In this document: one piece after another, positions 1-10,985 of the stretch
How the letters are laid out: every line of letters starts with the position of its first letter
Position numbering within the stretch: position 1 is the first letter of the stretch
NCBI GenBank assembly: GCA_023101725.1
Contig: JALJCO010007060.1
Span: forward strand, 28,501-92,500
Direction of reading: 5' to 3'
Length of the DNA stretch: 64,000 nucleotides
From: Atherinomorus stipes
Taxonomy: Eukaryota; Chordata; Actinopteri; Atheriniformes; Atherinidae
Notes under the pieces: generated by a model
What the model saw: the letters and a program-made list of their open reading frames with translations, nothing else
What the model was told of the DNA's origin: nothing
Database searches by the model: none
Translations under genes and position numbers: made by a program

Positions 1-600
1 CTTTTTCTTTATTGTTTTATATTTTGTTTTTTCTTCTCTTCTTGCCTGCTCATGCCCCCTAATGTAAGCTTTAAGTAGCTGGGGAGGCACATTTCACACC
101 TCATTCTCTGAGAGGAATTGTATGCTGGTATTTTCTTTTTATGTTGGGCGTGTGTGAATAAACCTGAATCTGCATATTAAAGCATTTTCAGATGCAACTC
201 CAGCTCTGGGTAATTAGCAAACGTCTGCACACGTCACAAGGTGTGTTGCAGCAGGGCAGCTCCTGCCTGGTGATCCCTGGTCTAAATAAAGATTTCAAAG
301 TAAAGCCGAGGTGCTGGGAAGGATGCCGGGAACATTTACTCCTTGTGATGATGTCAGAGACTCGAGCTGGGTCACGTTCCACCTCGTCTCTGCCGAGGCT
401 GGGACACTGTCGGCCTCCACGATGACGTGGAGAACTGAACACGCTAAGTCCTGCAGCCGTGCTTCCACACGCATCACTGAGCGCAGGCGTGCACGCTGCC
501 GGAGCCATACATAACTGTCACGCTTGTTGCAACAAAACCTCATTGTAGCTTAATGATGCATGGAGTCATTAACCTTCTGACAGAGAGCCAGGAAAACACT
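1..600. other. Unassigned non-coding sequence
   Basis: I recognise no gene or repeat family here. The open frames are short, overlap on both strands and resemble nothing known. An AATAAA hexamer at 157-162 could be a poly(A) signal of an unseen transcript, but no coding exon can be tied to it. Confidence 0.5.
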
Positions 601-928
601 GCTGCATGCACACACACCAAAACACACACACGTGCTGATCGTGCATGAACACACTCACTGCTGCTGCATGCACACACACCGAAACACACACACGTGCTGA
701 TCATGTATGTACACTCTCACTGCTGCTGCATGCACACACACCTAAACGCACACTCATGCTGATCATGTATGTACACACTCACTGCTGCTGCATGCACACA
801 CACCGAAATACACACACATGCTGATCATGTATGTACACTCTCACTGCTGCTGCATGCACACACACCTAAACGCACACTCATGCTGATCATGTATGTACAC
901 TCTCACTGCTGCTGCATGCACACACACA
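601..928. repeat. Minisatellite, 62-bp unit, about 5 copies
   Basis: The block GCTGCATGCACACACAC recurs at 601, 663 and 725 and onward, a strict period of 62 bp. Each unit combines a CA-rich half with GTGCTGATCATGTATGTACA. Copies differ by a few substitutions. The array ends where the CA run meets unique sequence near 930. The short ORF inside it is a by-product of the repeat. Confidence 0.93.
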
Positions 929-1605
929 CGTTAGCGACCCGTGCTCGGCTACCTTCTCATCACGGAGGCAGACGTCTGGACGAACTGGTATTCTCCAGGC
1001 TTCATTAGTCTGACATCATCAGGTTATTAGCAGCTGTGATTAAGAAGCTGCGACTCCAGATACACATTGATTTCTCATTTTCCTCTAAACTCATACAGGA
1101 CTTAACGAGCTGTGGAAATATTTCACATTTATTCCCTCTGAATGAATCACAAGAACAAGGAGTTCCTGAGGGATGCAGAAGAACTGGGAATCTGGTTTTA
1201 GCTGCATCTCTGGGTCCTGGATGAACTGGCTCGGCCGTGCTTCAGGATGCAGATGTTAAAAACCGCCGTGTGAGAGGAGCAGCTGTGGTTAGACGAGGAC
1301 TGCAACTAAGACCACAATCAGGTTTCTGCTCAAGTCAAGGCCAGGGACCCAGACTGGAAACCAGGGAATTTCAAGAGAATATTGATATTGGTACAAGGAA
1401 GAACTGGTTAAAGTTTGGTGTTGATCCGGATCAGCGTTTGGATCCATGCATGTTATGACAGGGCTACACGGAGGAGCAGCATGCTGGAGGTCTACCATCA
1501 CCGACTACACTGGTGGGGGAGAGTTCAGAGACTACTGGCCCTCAGACCACGTCCCCACGGCGCTCAAGCTGTTTCAGGTGTGAAGATGTGATGAAAAACC
1601 GGAGA
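929..1605. other. Unassigned sequence before the 15-bp array
   Basis: No gene is recognised. The stretch around 1415-1450 (GTTGATCCGGATCAGCG) has the look of a fish interspersed repeat, but no terminus or target duplication is visible, so it is left unassigned. Confidence 0.4.
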
Positions 1606-2092
1606 CCCAAACCCTACAGGACTACCAAACCCTGCAGGACCACCTCCTGGCCCTGGTGGCCTGGGTCCCGCCCCCCAAACCCTGCAGGACCACCAAACCC
1701 TGCAGGACTACCAAACCCTGCAGGACTACCAAACCCCTGCAGGACCACCAAACCCTGCAGGACTACCAAACCCTGCAGGACTACCAAACCCTGCAGGACC
1801 ACCAAACCCTACAGGACTACCAAACCCCCCCTGCAGGACCACCAAACCCTGCAGGACTACCAAACCCTGCAGGACCACCAAACCCTGCAGGACCACCAAA
1901 CCCCACAGCAGGACTACCAAACCCTGCAGGACCACCAAACCCTGCAGGACTACCAAACCCTGAGGACCACCAAACCCCTGCAGGACCACCAAACCCTGCA
2001 GGACCACCAAACCCTGCAGTACCACCAAACCCTGCAGGACTACCAAACCCTGCAGGACTACCAAGCCCCCTGTAGGACCACCAAACCATGCA
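1606..2092. repeat. Minisatellite, 15-bp unit, about 32 copies
   Basis: The unit accaaaccctgcagg repeats with ACC/ACT variants and a few short insertions. The period is a multiple of three, so frames on both strands stay open (QDHQTL or GPPNPA on plus, VVLQGL on minus). These are low-complexity artefacts. The array ends where the 3'-truncated LINE begins near 2106, so the two share a breakpoint. Confidence 0.95.
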
Positions 2093-2105
2093 GGGCTCCC
2101 GAACT

Positions 2106-2978
2106 CTACAGGACTCCAGAACAAGACAAAGGGCAGCCTTGGCGGAGTCCAACTCTCACCAGGAATAGATTTGAACTACAGTTGGAAATGTGGACCAAGC
2201 TCTGGTACCGGTCGTACAGGGACCGGACAGCTCGAACAAGGGGGGTCCGGTACTCCGTACTCCCGGAGCACCCCCACAGGAATCCCCGGGGGACACGATC
2301 GAACGCCTTCTCCAAGTCCACAAAGCACATGTAGACTGGTTGGAGAACTCCCATGCCCCCTCCAGGATCCTGAAGAGGGTGTAGAGCTGGTCCACTGTTC
2401 CACGACCAGGACCAGAACCAGAACCACACTGCTCCTCCTCAATCCGAGGTTCCATTATCCGATGGACCCTCCTCTCCAGCACCCCTGAATAGACTTTACC
2501 AGGGAGGCTGAGAAGTGTGATCCCCCTGAAGTTGGAGCACACCCTCCCATCCCAGTCTGCCAGTCCAGAGGTACTGCCCCCGATGTCCATGCAGTGCTGC
2601 AGAGGCGCGTCAGCTTAGACAGCCCCCCAGCATCCAGAGCCTTAAGGAACTCTGGGCGGATCTCATCCACCCCTGGGGCCCGGCCACCGAGGAGCTTTTT
2701 GACTACCTCAGCAACCTCAGCCCCGGTGACAGAAGAGTCCCTCCCTGAGTCCCCAAACTCTGCTTCCTCCTCGGAAGACGTGTTGGTGGGATTGAGGAGG
2801 TCCTCAAAGTATTCCCTCCACCGGCCCACGACGTCCCGAGTCGAGGTCAGCAGCCCACCATCCCCACTGTACACTGTGTTGATGGTGCACTCCTTCCCCC
2901 TCCTGAGCCGCCGGATGGTGGACCAGAAACGCCTCGAATCAGATTTCCATTCTGCTTGCTTCGATGCTGGACAGGACA
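2106..2978 (-). pseudogene. LINE reverse transcriptase, 5' half, broken
   Basis: Readable motifs in order are RRFWSTIRRLRRGK, YFEDLLNPTNTSSEEE, GRAPGVDEIRPEFLKALD, FRGITLLSLPGKVYS, QCG..PGRGTVDQLYTL, FVDLEKAFDRVPRG (motif A, with the first catalytic Asp) and VGLRQGCPLS (motif B). They lie in at least three frames, so frameshifts separate them. The frame stops before the FADD motif, next to the 15-bp array. In the intact family this enzyme copies the element RNA at a nicked chromosomal target. This copy cannot make an active enzyme. Confidence 0.88.
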
Positions 2979-2979
2979 A

Positions 2980-3011
<32 letters not shown>

Positions 3012-3023
3012 AAACGCCTCGAA
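2925..3023 (-). mobile_element. Short poly(A) retro-insertion with 14-bp target duplication
   Basis: The 14-mer AGAAACGCCTCGAA occurs at 2925-2938 and again at 3010-3023. Between them lies a 71-bp insert ending in a run of about 28 A on the plus strand. A target duplication plus poly(A) is the signature of LINE-mediated target-primed insertion, with the plus strand as the sense strand of the inserted transcript. The 5' piece (about 43 bp, from TCAGATTTCC to GGACAAGTT) is too short to assign to a parent. It interrupts the LINE reverse transcriptase frame, so it is younger than that LINE. Confidence 0.85.
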
Positions 3024-3149
3024 GCCGTCCGGAAGTCGTTCTTCATGGCCTCACCGAACTCCTCCCATGTCCGAGTTTTTGCCTCAGTGACCACCAGAGC
3101 CGCGCTCCGCTTGTCCCACCGATACCCGTCAGCTGCCTCAGGAGTCCCA

Positions 3150-3372
3150 CAGGCCAGGAAGGCCCGGTAGGACTCCTACTGTCCCACAGACCAGGAAGGC
3201 CCGGTAGGACTCCTACTGTCCCACAGGCCAGGAAGGCCCGGTAGGACTCCTACGGTCCCACAGACCAGGAAGGCCCGGTACGACTCCTACGGTCCCACAG
3301 GCCAGGAAGGCCCGGTACGACTCCTACGGTCCCACAGGCCAGGAAGGCCCGGTAGGACTCCTTCAGCTTGAC
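3150..3372. repeat. 36-bp minisatellite inside the LINE ORF, about 6 copies
   Basis: The unit contains CCACAGGCCAGGAAGGCCCG followed by GTAGGACTCCTAC, and the period is 36 bp (12 codons). On the minus strand it translates as repeats of the LINE segment SYRAFLACGT. The array therefore arose by in-frame tandem duplication of LINE coding sequence. Variants TAGGAC/TACGAC and AGGCC/AGACC separate the copies. Confidence 0.9.
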
Positions 3373-3649
3373 AGCATCCCTCACCGCTGGTGTCCATCAG
3401 CGAGTTCGGGGGTTACCACCATGACAGGCACCGACAACCTTACAGCCACAGCTCCAACTAGCAGCCTCAGCAATAGAGGGGGGAACATAGCCCATTCCGA
3501 CTCGATGCCCCCCACCTCCCTCGGAACATGGGTGAAGCTCTCCCGGAGGTGGGAGTTAAAGCTCTCCCTGACAGGGGACTCCGCCAGATGTTCCCAGCAG
3601 ACCCTCACGACACGTTTGGGACTGCCAGGTATGACCGGCATCCTGCGCC

Positions 3650-4194
3650 CACCATCTGAGCCCACTCACCACCAGGTGGTGATCAGTGGAAGCTCCGCCC
3701 CTCTCTTCACCCGAGTGTCCAGGAGTGTCCAGGGGCGTGTGTGGACTTCAGAAGGGGGGGGTACTCTGAACTGCTGTTCAGTGCATAGGCACAAACAACA
3801 GTCAGGACCCGTCCCCCCACCCGGAGGCGGAGGAAGGCTACCCTTTTGTCCACCGGGGTGAACCCCAACATACAGGTGCCGAGCCAGGGGGCAATGAGGG
3901 GAGCAACTCCAGAGTGGAACCAGGTCTAGCCCCTCTCCAGGATGGGGTTCCAGAGCCCGAGCTGTGCGTGGAGGTGAGTCCAACTATATCTAGTCGGAAC
4001 CGCTCAACCTCCCGCACCAGCTCAGGCTCCTTTCCAACCAGAGAGGTGACAGTCCACGTCCCTAGAGCTAGCTTCTGCAGCCGGGGGATGGACCACCAGG
4101 GTCTCCCCCGCCCTCGGCCGCCACCCAACTCACACTGCATCCGACCCCTATGGCCCCTCTCGCAGGTGGTGGGTCCACAAGAAGGGGGGCCCAT
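3650..4194 (-). pseudogene. LINE AP-endonuclease domain, internally deleted
   Basis: The N-terminal endonuclease strand (LGTWTVTSLVGKEPELVREV, then LDIVGLTSTHS) and the C-terminal end (TRVKRGAELP, then a broken copy of the usual TDHHLVV catalytic-His segment) are visible. The roughly 150 residues normally between them, with the Glu and Asp-His motifs, are not recognisable and are replaced by Pro/Gly-rich reading. The endonuclease would nick target DNA in an intact element. This copy is non-functional. Confidence 0.75.
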
Positions 4195-4435
4195 GTCATC
4201 CTTTCGGGCCGAGCCCGACCGGGCCCCATGGGCAGAAGCTCAGCCATCAGGCACTCGCCTCCGTGCCCCGGCTCCAGGCCTGGCTCCAGAGGGGGGCCCC
4301 GGTGATCCACGTCCAGGTGAGGGACACGTGACCCTGATGCTGTCTTCCTCCATAAGGGCTGTGCTTTGTCTGTTCCCTCCCCTAGTAACCTGTTTGCCAT
4401 GGATGACCCTGCCAGGGGCATAATCTAGCCCCAGA

Positions 4436-4470
4436 CAACATAGCCCCTAGGATCCTCAGGGGCTATGTTG
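4436..4470. repeat. Perfect 13-bp hairpin at the LINE 5' region
   Basis: CAACATAGCCCCT (4436-4448) is the exact reverse complement of AGGGGCTATGTTG (4458-4470), with a 9-base loop. It lies at the upstream edge of the minus-strand LINE and may be part of its 5' UTR. Confidence 0.85.
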
Positions 4471-5702
4471 CCTTCAGGGGCACACAAACCACTCCACCAC
4501 GATAAGGTGGCAGCCCAGGGAGGGGTTTAGTTTGTGTAGAAGAGTTTATTCTAAACCAGAGCGGGAGTGTTTTCAGATGGGGGAGCTCTGGAGAGAAGAG
4601 TAACAGATTTCCATGCTCATACTCTGGATGATACTGAGGACAAAGAACGGGAAATAAAACGTGGAGTTGCTTCTGACCTCCAGCTGGACGATGCTACACC
4701 AGCAGCACACCAGCCGCAGTCTGGCTGAAGTTAGGCCTCCTCTAAAAGCAGAGTCTGCACACTGATTTAATTTTATCTCGCCTGGACCCCCCCCCCCCCC
4801 CCCCTGCCACCTGGCCTGGCCATGCTGCTGTGAGACCGGGTCCGCTGGCCACATGTAAACTTATTAGAATAAAAACTGTTTTTGTGAAGGTTGTTTGAGG
4901 GTCAGACACGATTCCTGCAGGCTCTAGCATGCATCAGTGTGTGGTCAGTGGAGCTGACATGATACTCTGAGACGTATCATCCTTGGGGATGCAACATCAA
5001 TGTCACCACCTGCTATTAACATTCCCCATCTGTCTGACACTTTAAACAGGACTGTTAACTTTCTGCAAACACCCCCATCTGCATCTGGCCTGACGTCAAC
5101 TCCAAACATCCACAGATGTCAGCATTTTCACACCAACACCTAGAAGACGCTAGAGAAGAAAAGGCCCAGTAATCCCCCGAGTCCCTGTCCACCGGGTCAG
5201 GATTTAGCCCTGGACCCTGGAGCAAAGTCTGCCCTCCAACTGCGAGCAGTTTACAAGCCGGAGATCATTTCTCAGCTCGCCGAGCCCACGGAGCATTGAC
5301 TGTGCCATTTATAAATCATTCATGAGGGTTAAACGATACGAGTCAAACATGAAAAGTATTAGCTGCTTTTTCAGGAGCTTTCATGAAAATCCATTCATCT
5401 TTTATGAAGGTAAACAGAAGCAGGTGGGCAGCCGAGCGGAAAAGTCAGCCAGACAGAAAAGAAAGGGAGGAGAGGCGGAAGAGAAGAAGAATGGATGTGA
5501 CTGAAAAACAAAGCTGCATAAAAACAGTCATTATCACACAATCTTCCGCTTTAATTGCAACACAGGGAACAGATTGTTTATTTGTCAACAATCACTCATA
5601 ATGCAGGATGTTGACATGTTCAAATCCGGCTGAGCTCACGTCACCACTGCCGGGCTCAGAACTGCATTCTGTCCTCCGTCTGCAGCTGCAGGAGACATCA
5701 GC
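4471..5702. other. Unassigned sequence with an 18-bp C run
   Basis: No gene is recognised. A homopolymer of 18 C lies at 4787-4804. The first stretch, up to about 4520, may still belong to the LINE 5' region. The remainder looks single-copy. Confidence 0.45.
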
Positions 5703-7179
5703 ATCCACACAGCACAGTTTACAAAAACCTGCATCCAAGAACAGGTCCAGGTCCAGCCTGGGTTCAGACATCCACACAGCACAGTTTACAAAAACCTGCA
5801 TCCAAGAACAGGTCCAGGTCCAGGTCCAGGTCCAGCCTGGGTTCAGACATCCACACAGCACAGTTTACAAACACCTGCATCCAAGAACAGGTCCAGGTCC
5901 AGCCTGGGTTCAGACATCCACACAGCACAGTTTACAAACACCTGCATCCAAGAACAGGTCCAGGTCCAGCCTGGGTTCAGACATCCACACAGCACAGTTT
6001 ACAAACACCTGCATCCAAGAACAGGTCCAGGTCCAGCCTGGGTTCAGACATCCACACAGCACAGTTTACAAAAACCTGCATCCAAGAACCGGTCCAGGTC
6101 CAGCCTGGGTTCAGACATCCACACAGCACAGTTTACAAAAACCTGCATCCAAGAACCGGTCCAGGTCCAGCCTGGGTTCAGACATCCACACAGCACAGTT
6201 TACAAAAACCTGCATCCAAGAACAGGTCCAGGTCCAGCCTGGGTTCAGACATCCACACAGCACAGTTTACAAACATCTGCATCCAAGAACAGGTCCAGGT
6301 CCAGCCTGGGTTCAGACATCCACACAGCACAGTTTACAAAAACCTGCATCCAAGAACAGGTCCAGGTCCAGCCTGGGTTCAGACATCCACACAGCACAGT
6401 TTACAAAAACCCGCATCCAAGAACAGGTCCAGGTCCAGGTCCAGCCTGGGTTCAGACATCCACACAGCACAGTTTACAAACATCTGCATCCAAGAACAGG
6501 TCCAGGTCCAGCCTGGGTTCAGACATCCACACAGCACAGTTTACAAACACCTGCATCCAAGAACCGGTCCAGGTCCAGCCTGGGTTCAGACATCCACACA
6601 GCACAGTTTACAAACACCTGCATCCAAGAACAGGTCCAGGTCCAGCCTGGGTTCAGACATCCACACAGCACAGTTTACAAACACCTGCATCCAAGAACAG
6701 GTCCAGGTCCAGCCTGGGTTCAGACATCCACACAGCACAGTTTACAAAAACCTGCATCCAAGAACAGGTCCAGGTCCAGCCTGGGTTCAGACATCCACAC
6801 AGCACAGTTTACAAACACCTGCATCCAAGAACAGGTCCAGGTCCAGCCTCGGTTCAGACATCCACACAGCACAGTTTACAAAAACCTGCATCCAAGAACC
6901 GGTCCAGGTCCAGCCTGGGTTCAGACATCCACACACACGGTTTACAAAAACCTGCATCAAAGAACCGGTCCAGGTCCAGCCTCGGTTCAGACATCCACAC
7001 ACACGGTTTACAAAAACCTGCATCAAAGAACAGGTCCAGGTCCAGCCTGGGTTCAGACATCCACACACACGGTTTACAAAAACCTGCATCAAAGAACCGG
7101 TCCAGGTCCAGCCGCGGTTCAGACATCCACACAGCACAGTTTACAAAAACCTGCATCCAAGAACAGGTCCAGGTCCTGA
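5703..7179. repeat. Minisatellite, 67-bp unit, about 22 copies
   Basis: TCCACACAGCACAGTTTACA recurs every 67 bp (for example 5704 and 5771). An inner 6-bp AGGTCC step varies from two to four copies. Because 67 leaves remainder 1 when divided by 3, the plus strand cycles through all three frames, and since none has a stop a 523-codon frame opens. Copies near 6930-7090 share a variant (ACACACACGGTTTAC, CATCAAAGAACC), which marks a local sub-family expansion. Confidence 0.96.
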
Positions 7180-7229
7180 GGGTCATTAAACGCCCCGTTG
7201 GGAGTAATCATAACTTCTGGACGACATTG

Positions 7230-9150
7230 AGAAGTGCCAGTAACGGTGGAGCCAGCGGGAGGTGGAGCGGTGAATTCATAAGGAGGTGGAGCAGTGGATC
7301 CAGCGGGAGGTGGAGCGGTGGATCCAGCGGGAGGTGGAGCGGTGGATCCAGCGGGAGGTGGAGCGGTGGATCCAGAAGGAGGTGGAGCGGTGGATCCAGC
7401 AGGAAGTGGAGCGGTGGATCCAGAAGGAGGTGGAGCGGTGGATCCAGCAGGGGGTGGAGTGGTGGATCTAGCGGGAGGTGGAGCGGTGGATCCAGCAGGA
7501 GGTGGAGCGGTGAATTCAAAAGGAGGTGGAGCGGTGGATCCAGAAGGAGGTGGAGCGGTGGATCTAGCGTGAGGTGGAGCGGTGGATCCATAAGGAGGTA
7601 GAGCGGCGGATCTAGCTGGAGGTGGAGCAGTGGATCCAGCGGGAGGTGGAGCAGTGGATCCAGCGGGAGGTGGAGCGTTGGATCCAGCGGGAGGTGGAGC
7701 GGTGGATCCAGAAGAAGGTGGAGCGGTGGATCCAGAAGGAGGTGGAGCGGTGAATTCAAAAGGAGGTGGATCGGTGGATCCAGCAGGAGGTGGAGCGGTG
7801 GATCCAGCAGGAGGTGGAGCGGTGGATCCAGAAGAAGGTGGAGCGGTGGATCCAGCAGGAGGTGGAGCGGTGGATCCAGCAGGAGGTGGAGCGGTGGATC
7901 CAGAAGAAGGTGGAGCGGTGGATCCAGAAGGAGGTGGAGCGGTGAATTCAAAAGGAGGTGGAGCAGTGGATCCAGAAGGAGGTGGAGCGGTGGATCTAGC
8001 GGGAGGTGGAGCGGTGAATTCATAAGGAGGTGGAGCAGTGGATCCAGAAGGAGGTGGAGCGGTGAAGTCAGAAGAAAGGTGGAGCGGTGCATCCAGCGGG
8101 AGGTGGAGCGGTGGATCCAGAAGGAGGTGGAGCGGTGAATTCAGAAGGAGGTGGAGCGGTGCATCCAGCGGGAGGTGGAGCAGTGGATCCAGAAGGAGGT
8201 GGAGCGGTGAATTCAGAAGGAGGTGAAGCGGTGAATTAAGAGGGGGTGGAGGTGGGGAGGTAAGGGGGTGGAGCGGTGAAGTCAGAAGGAGGTGGAGCGG
8301 TGCATCCAGTGGGAGGTGGAGCAGTGGATCCAGAAGGAGGTGGAGCGGTGAATTCAGAAGGAGGTGGAGCGGTGAATTCAGAAGGAGGTGGAGCGGTGAA
8401 TTCAGAAGGAGGTGGAGCGGTGAATTCAAAAGGAGGTGGAGCGGTGAATTCAGAAGGAGGTGGAGTGGTGCATCCAGTGGGAGGTGGAGCGGTGGATCCA
8501 GAAGGAGGTGGAGCGGTGAATTCAGAAGGAGGTGGAGCGGTGCATCCAGCGGGAGGTGGAGCGGTGGATCCAGCGGGAGGTGGAGCAGTGGATCCAGCAG
8601 GAGGTGGAGCGGTGGATCCAGCAGGAGGTGGAGCGGTGGATCCAGCAGGAGGTGGAGCGGTGGATTCAGAAGGAGGTGGAGCGGTGGATCCAGAAGGAGG
8701 TGGAGGCAGGGGAAGGAGGTGGAGCGGTGCATCCAGCGGGAGGTGGAGCGGTGGATCAAGCGGGAGGTGGAGCGGTGGATCCAGAAGGAGGTGGAGCGGT
8801 GGATCTGGCGGGAGGTGGAGCGGTGGATCCAGCGGGAGGTGGAGCGGTGGATCCAGCAGGAGATGGAGCGGTGGATCCAGCAGGAGATGGAGCGGTGGAT
8901 CCAGCGGGAGGTGGAGCGGTGGATCCAGAAGGAGGTGGAGCGGTGGATCTGGCGGGAGGTGGAGCGGTGGATCCAGCGGGAGGTGGAGCGGTGGATCCAG
9001 CAGGAGATGGAGCGGTGGATCTAGCGGGAGGTGGAGCAGTGGATCCAGAAGGAGGTGGAGCGGTGGATCTAGCGGGAGGTGGAGCGGTGGATAGAGAAGG
9101 AGGTGGAGCGGTGGATCCAGCGGGAGGTGGAGCGTTGGATCAAGCGGGGG
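7230..9150. repeat. Minisatellite, 24-bp unit, about 80 copies
   Basis: The core GGAGGTGGAGCGGTGGATCC recurs with a 24-bp period. Variant positions are CAGCG/CAGCA/CAGAA and GGATCC versus GAATTC. Eight-codon units leave frames open on both strands (GGGAVDPA on plus, STAPPPAG or LLLDPPLH on minus), which explains a 546-codon minus-strand frame with no credible gene behind it. Blocks with GAATTC cluster at 8050-8530, indicating regional homogenisation. Confidence 0.96.
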
Positions 9151-9572
9151 ACGATGCTGTAAAACCGTCCCCTGCTCACGTCTCTACCTCATCATTCTGA
9201 AGGTAAAGATGTCCTCCATTTCACGGCGATCTGAAGTTTATCGAGCTTAATTTGAATATTCCAGCCGTGTGGAGGCAAAGTGATTTCTGTCTCCTCCAGG
9301 CTGAGACTGTCTTCCTCGTCCTGGAAGGAGACGAGGGGAAACGCCGTAAATTCCTCAATTGGGCTGTGAGCTGAACTTGGATGAGTGTTTGCTGGAGTCG
9401 TACGGAGATGATTTTAATGCTGCCTGCATCGTTGCCTCTGACAGACCTGTGTGCTGATGAAGCCGTGTGAAGGCTCCGCTCAGCCAGGGGACGGAAACCG
9501 GTGAAGGAAAATCATGCTGTTGGGGGGAACAATGCCACCCTGCAGCTGGAAAACAAACGTGTTCAGAGCACA
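9151..9572. other. Unassigned sequence left of the Tc1 element
   Basis: Ordinary mixed-composition sequence with no recognised exon. It supplies the TA target at 9573-9574 for the Tc1 insertion. Confidence 0.5.
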
Positions 9573-9574
9573 TA

Positions 9575-9779
9575 CAGCTGTGTGAAAAAGTGTTTCCTCC
9601 TTCCTGATCTCTGACTTTTTTGCATGTTTGTCACACTTTTATTTTCAGATCATCAAACAAATTTAAATATCAGACAAAGATAACACAAGTAAACACAAAA
9701 TGCAGTTTTTAAATTAACGTTTTTATTAGTAAGGGGGGAAAATGCAAACCTCCATGGTCCTGTGTGAAAAAGTGATCCC
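9575..9779 (+). repeat. Tc1 left terminal inverted repeat (IR/DR)
   Basis: It runs from CAGCTGTGTGAAAAAGTG to the inner direct repeat TGTGTGAAAAAGTGATC and matches the reverse complement of the right end with scattered substitutions. Confidence 0.93.
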
Positions 9780-9955
9780 CCCCCCCGTTAAAACATAAAT
9801 TAACTGTGGTTTATCATCTTTGGAAAGCTGAGTTCAGTTTCTCTATCCACATCCAGGCCTGATTACTGCCACACCTGTTCTCCATCAGAAATCACTTAAA
9901 TAGGACCTGCCTGACAAAGTGAAGTAGACCAAAAGATCCTCCAAAGCTAGACATC

Positions 9956-10974
9956 ATGCTGCCATCCAAAGAAATTCAGGAACAAATGAGAAACAAAGTC
10001 ATTGAGATCTATCAGTCTGGAAAAGGTTCCAAAGCCATTTCTAAAGCTTTGGGACTCCAGAGAACCACAGTGAGAACCATTATCCACAAATGGTGAAAAC
10101 ATGGAACAGTGGTGAACCTTCCCAGGAGGGGCCGGCCGACCAAAATGACCCCAAGAGCACAGCGACGACTCATCCAAGAGGTCACAAAAGACCCCAGAAC
10201 AACATCCAAGAACTGCAGGCCTCACTTGCCTCAATGAAGGTCAGTGTTCATGACTCCCCCATCAGAAAGAGACTGGGGGGCAAAAATGGCTGCATGGCAG
10301 AGTTCCAAGACCAAAACCACTGCTGAGCAAAAAGAACATAAAGGCTCGTCTCAGTTTAGCCAGAAAGCATCTTGATGATCCCCAAGACTTTTGGGAAAAT
10401 ACTCTGTGGACTGACGAGACAAAAGTGGAACTTTCTGGAAGGTGTAGGTCCCATTACATCTGGCGTAAAAGTAACACGGCATTTCAGAAAAGGAACATCA
10501 TAGCAACAGTAAAATATGGTGGTTTTAGTGTGATGGTCTGGGGCTGTTTTGCTGCTTCAGGACCTGGAAGACTTGCTGTGGTAAATGGAACCATGAATTC
10601 TGCTTCTACCAAAAAATCCTGAAGGAGAATGTCCGGCCATCTGTTGGTGACCTCAAGCTGAAGCGCACTTGGGTTCTGCAGCAGAACAATGATCCAGAAC
10701 ACACCAGCAAGTCCACCTCTGAATGGCTGAAGAACAACAACATGAAGACTTTGGAGTGGCCTAGTCAAAGCCCCCACCTGAATCCCATTGAGATGCTGTG
10801 GCATGACCTTAAAAAAGGCGGTTCATGCTGGAAAAGCCTCCAATGTGGCTGAATTACAACAATTCTGCAAAGATGAGTGGAACAAAATTCCTCCACAGCG
10901 CTGTAGAAGACTCACTGCCAGTTATCACAAACGCTTGATGCAGTTGTTGCTGCTAAGGTGGAACAACCAGTTAT
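9956..10974 (+). pseudogene. Tc1 transposase, broken (stop, frameshifts, catalytic Asp lost)
   Basis: Translation starts at ATG 9956 (MLPSKEIQEQMRNKVIEIYQ), a paired-like helix-turn-helix N-terminus. A TGA at 10094-10096 truncates it after 46 codons. A one-base loss near 10208 shifts frame before the second DNA-binding domain. In the DDE domain the first Asp survives (LWTDETKVE, GAC at 10413-10415). The second is Asn ([13 protein letters not shown] at 10685-10687 where the family has QDND). The Glu survives ([11 protein letters not shown] at 10790-10792). The enzyme would cut and paste the element. This copy cannot. Confidence 0.93.
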
Positions 10975-10985
10975 TAGGTTTAGGG

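Larger units (their letters stand above)
2106..4430 (-). mobile_element. Truncated RTE-like non-LTR retrotransposon (LINE)
   Basis: On the minus strand, from high to low coordinates, come a 5' region, an AP-endonuclease start (LGTWTVTSLVGKEPELVREV near 4080), the end of the endonuclease (LDTRVKRGAELP near 3690), a linker (RVCWEHLAESPVRESFNSHL), and reverse transcriptase motifs ending at GLRQGCPLS near 2120. The polymerase YADD motif, the thumb and the 3' end are missing. The endonuclease middle is also missing or scrambled, and several frames are used. The family resembles RTE/Expander-like fish LINEs, but the clade is uncertain without alignment. The element holds a nested retro-insertion and an internal minisatellite. 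Confidence 0.85.

Noticed and set aside
5608..7179. 523-codon plus-strand frame
   Set aside because: The 67-bp unit cycles all three frames without a stop, so the product repeats at DNA level and not as a protein domain.
7119..8759. 546-codon proline-rich open frame on the minus strand
   Set aside because: It is the 24-bp minisatellite read in frame, joined to the end of the 67-bp array. Sister frames are equally open, and no start context, domain or splice structure supports a gene.
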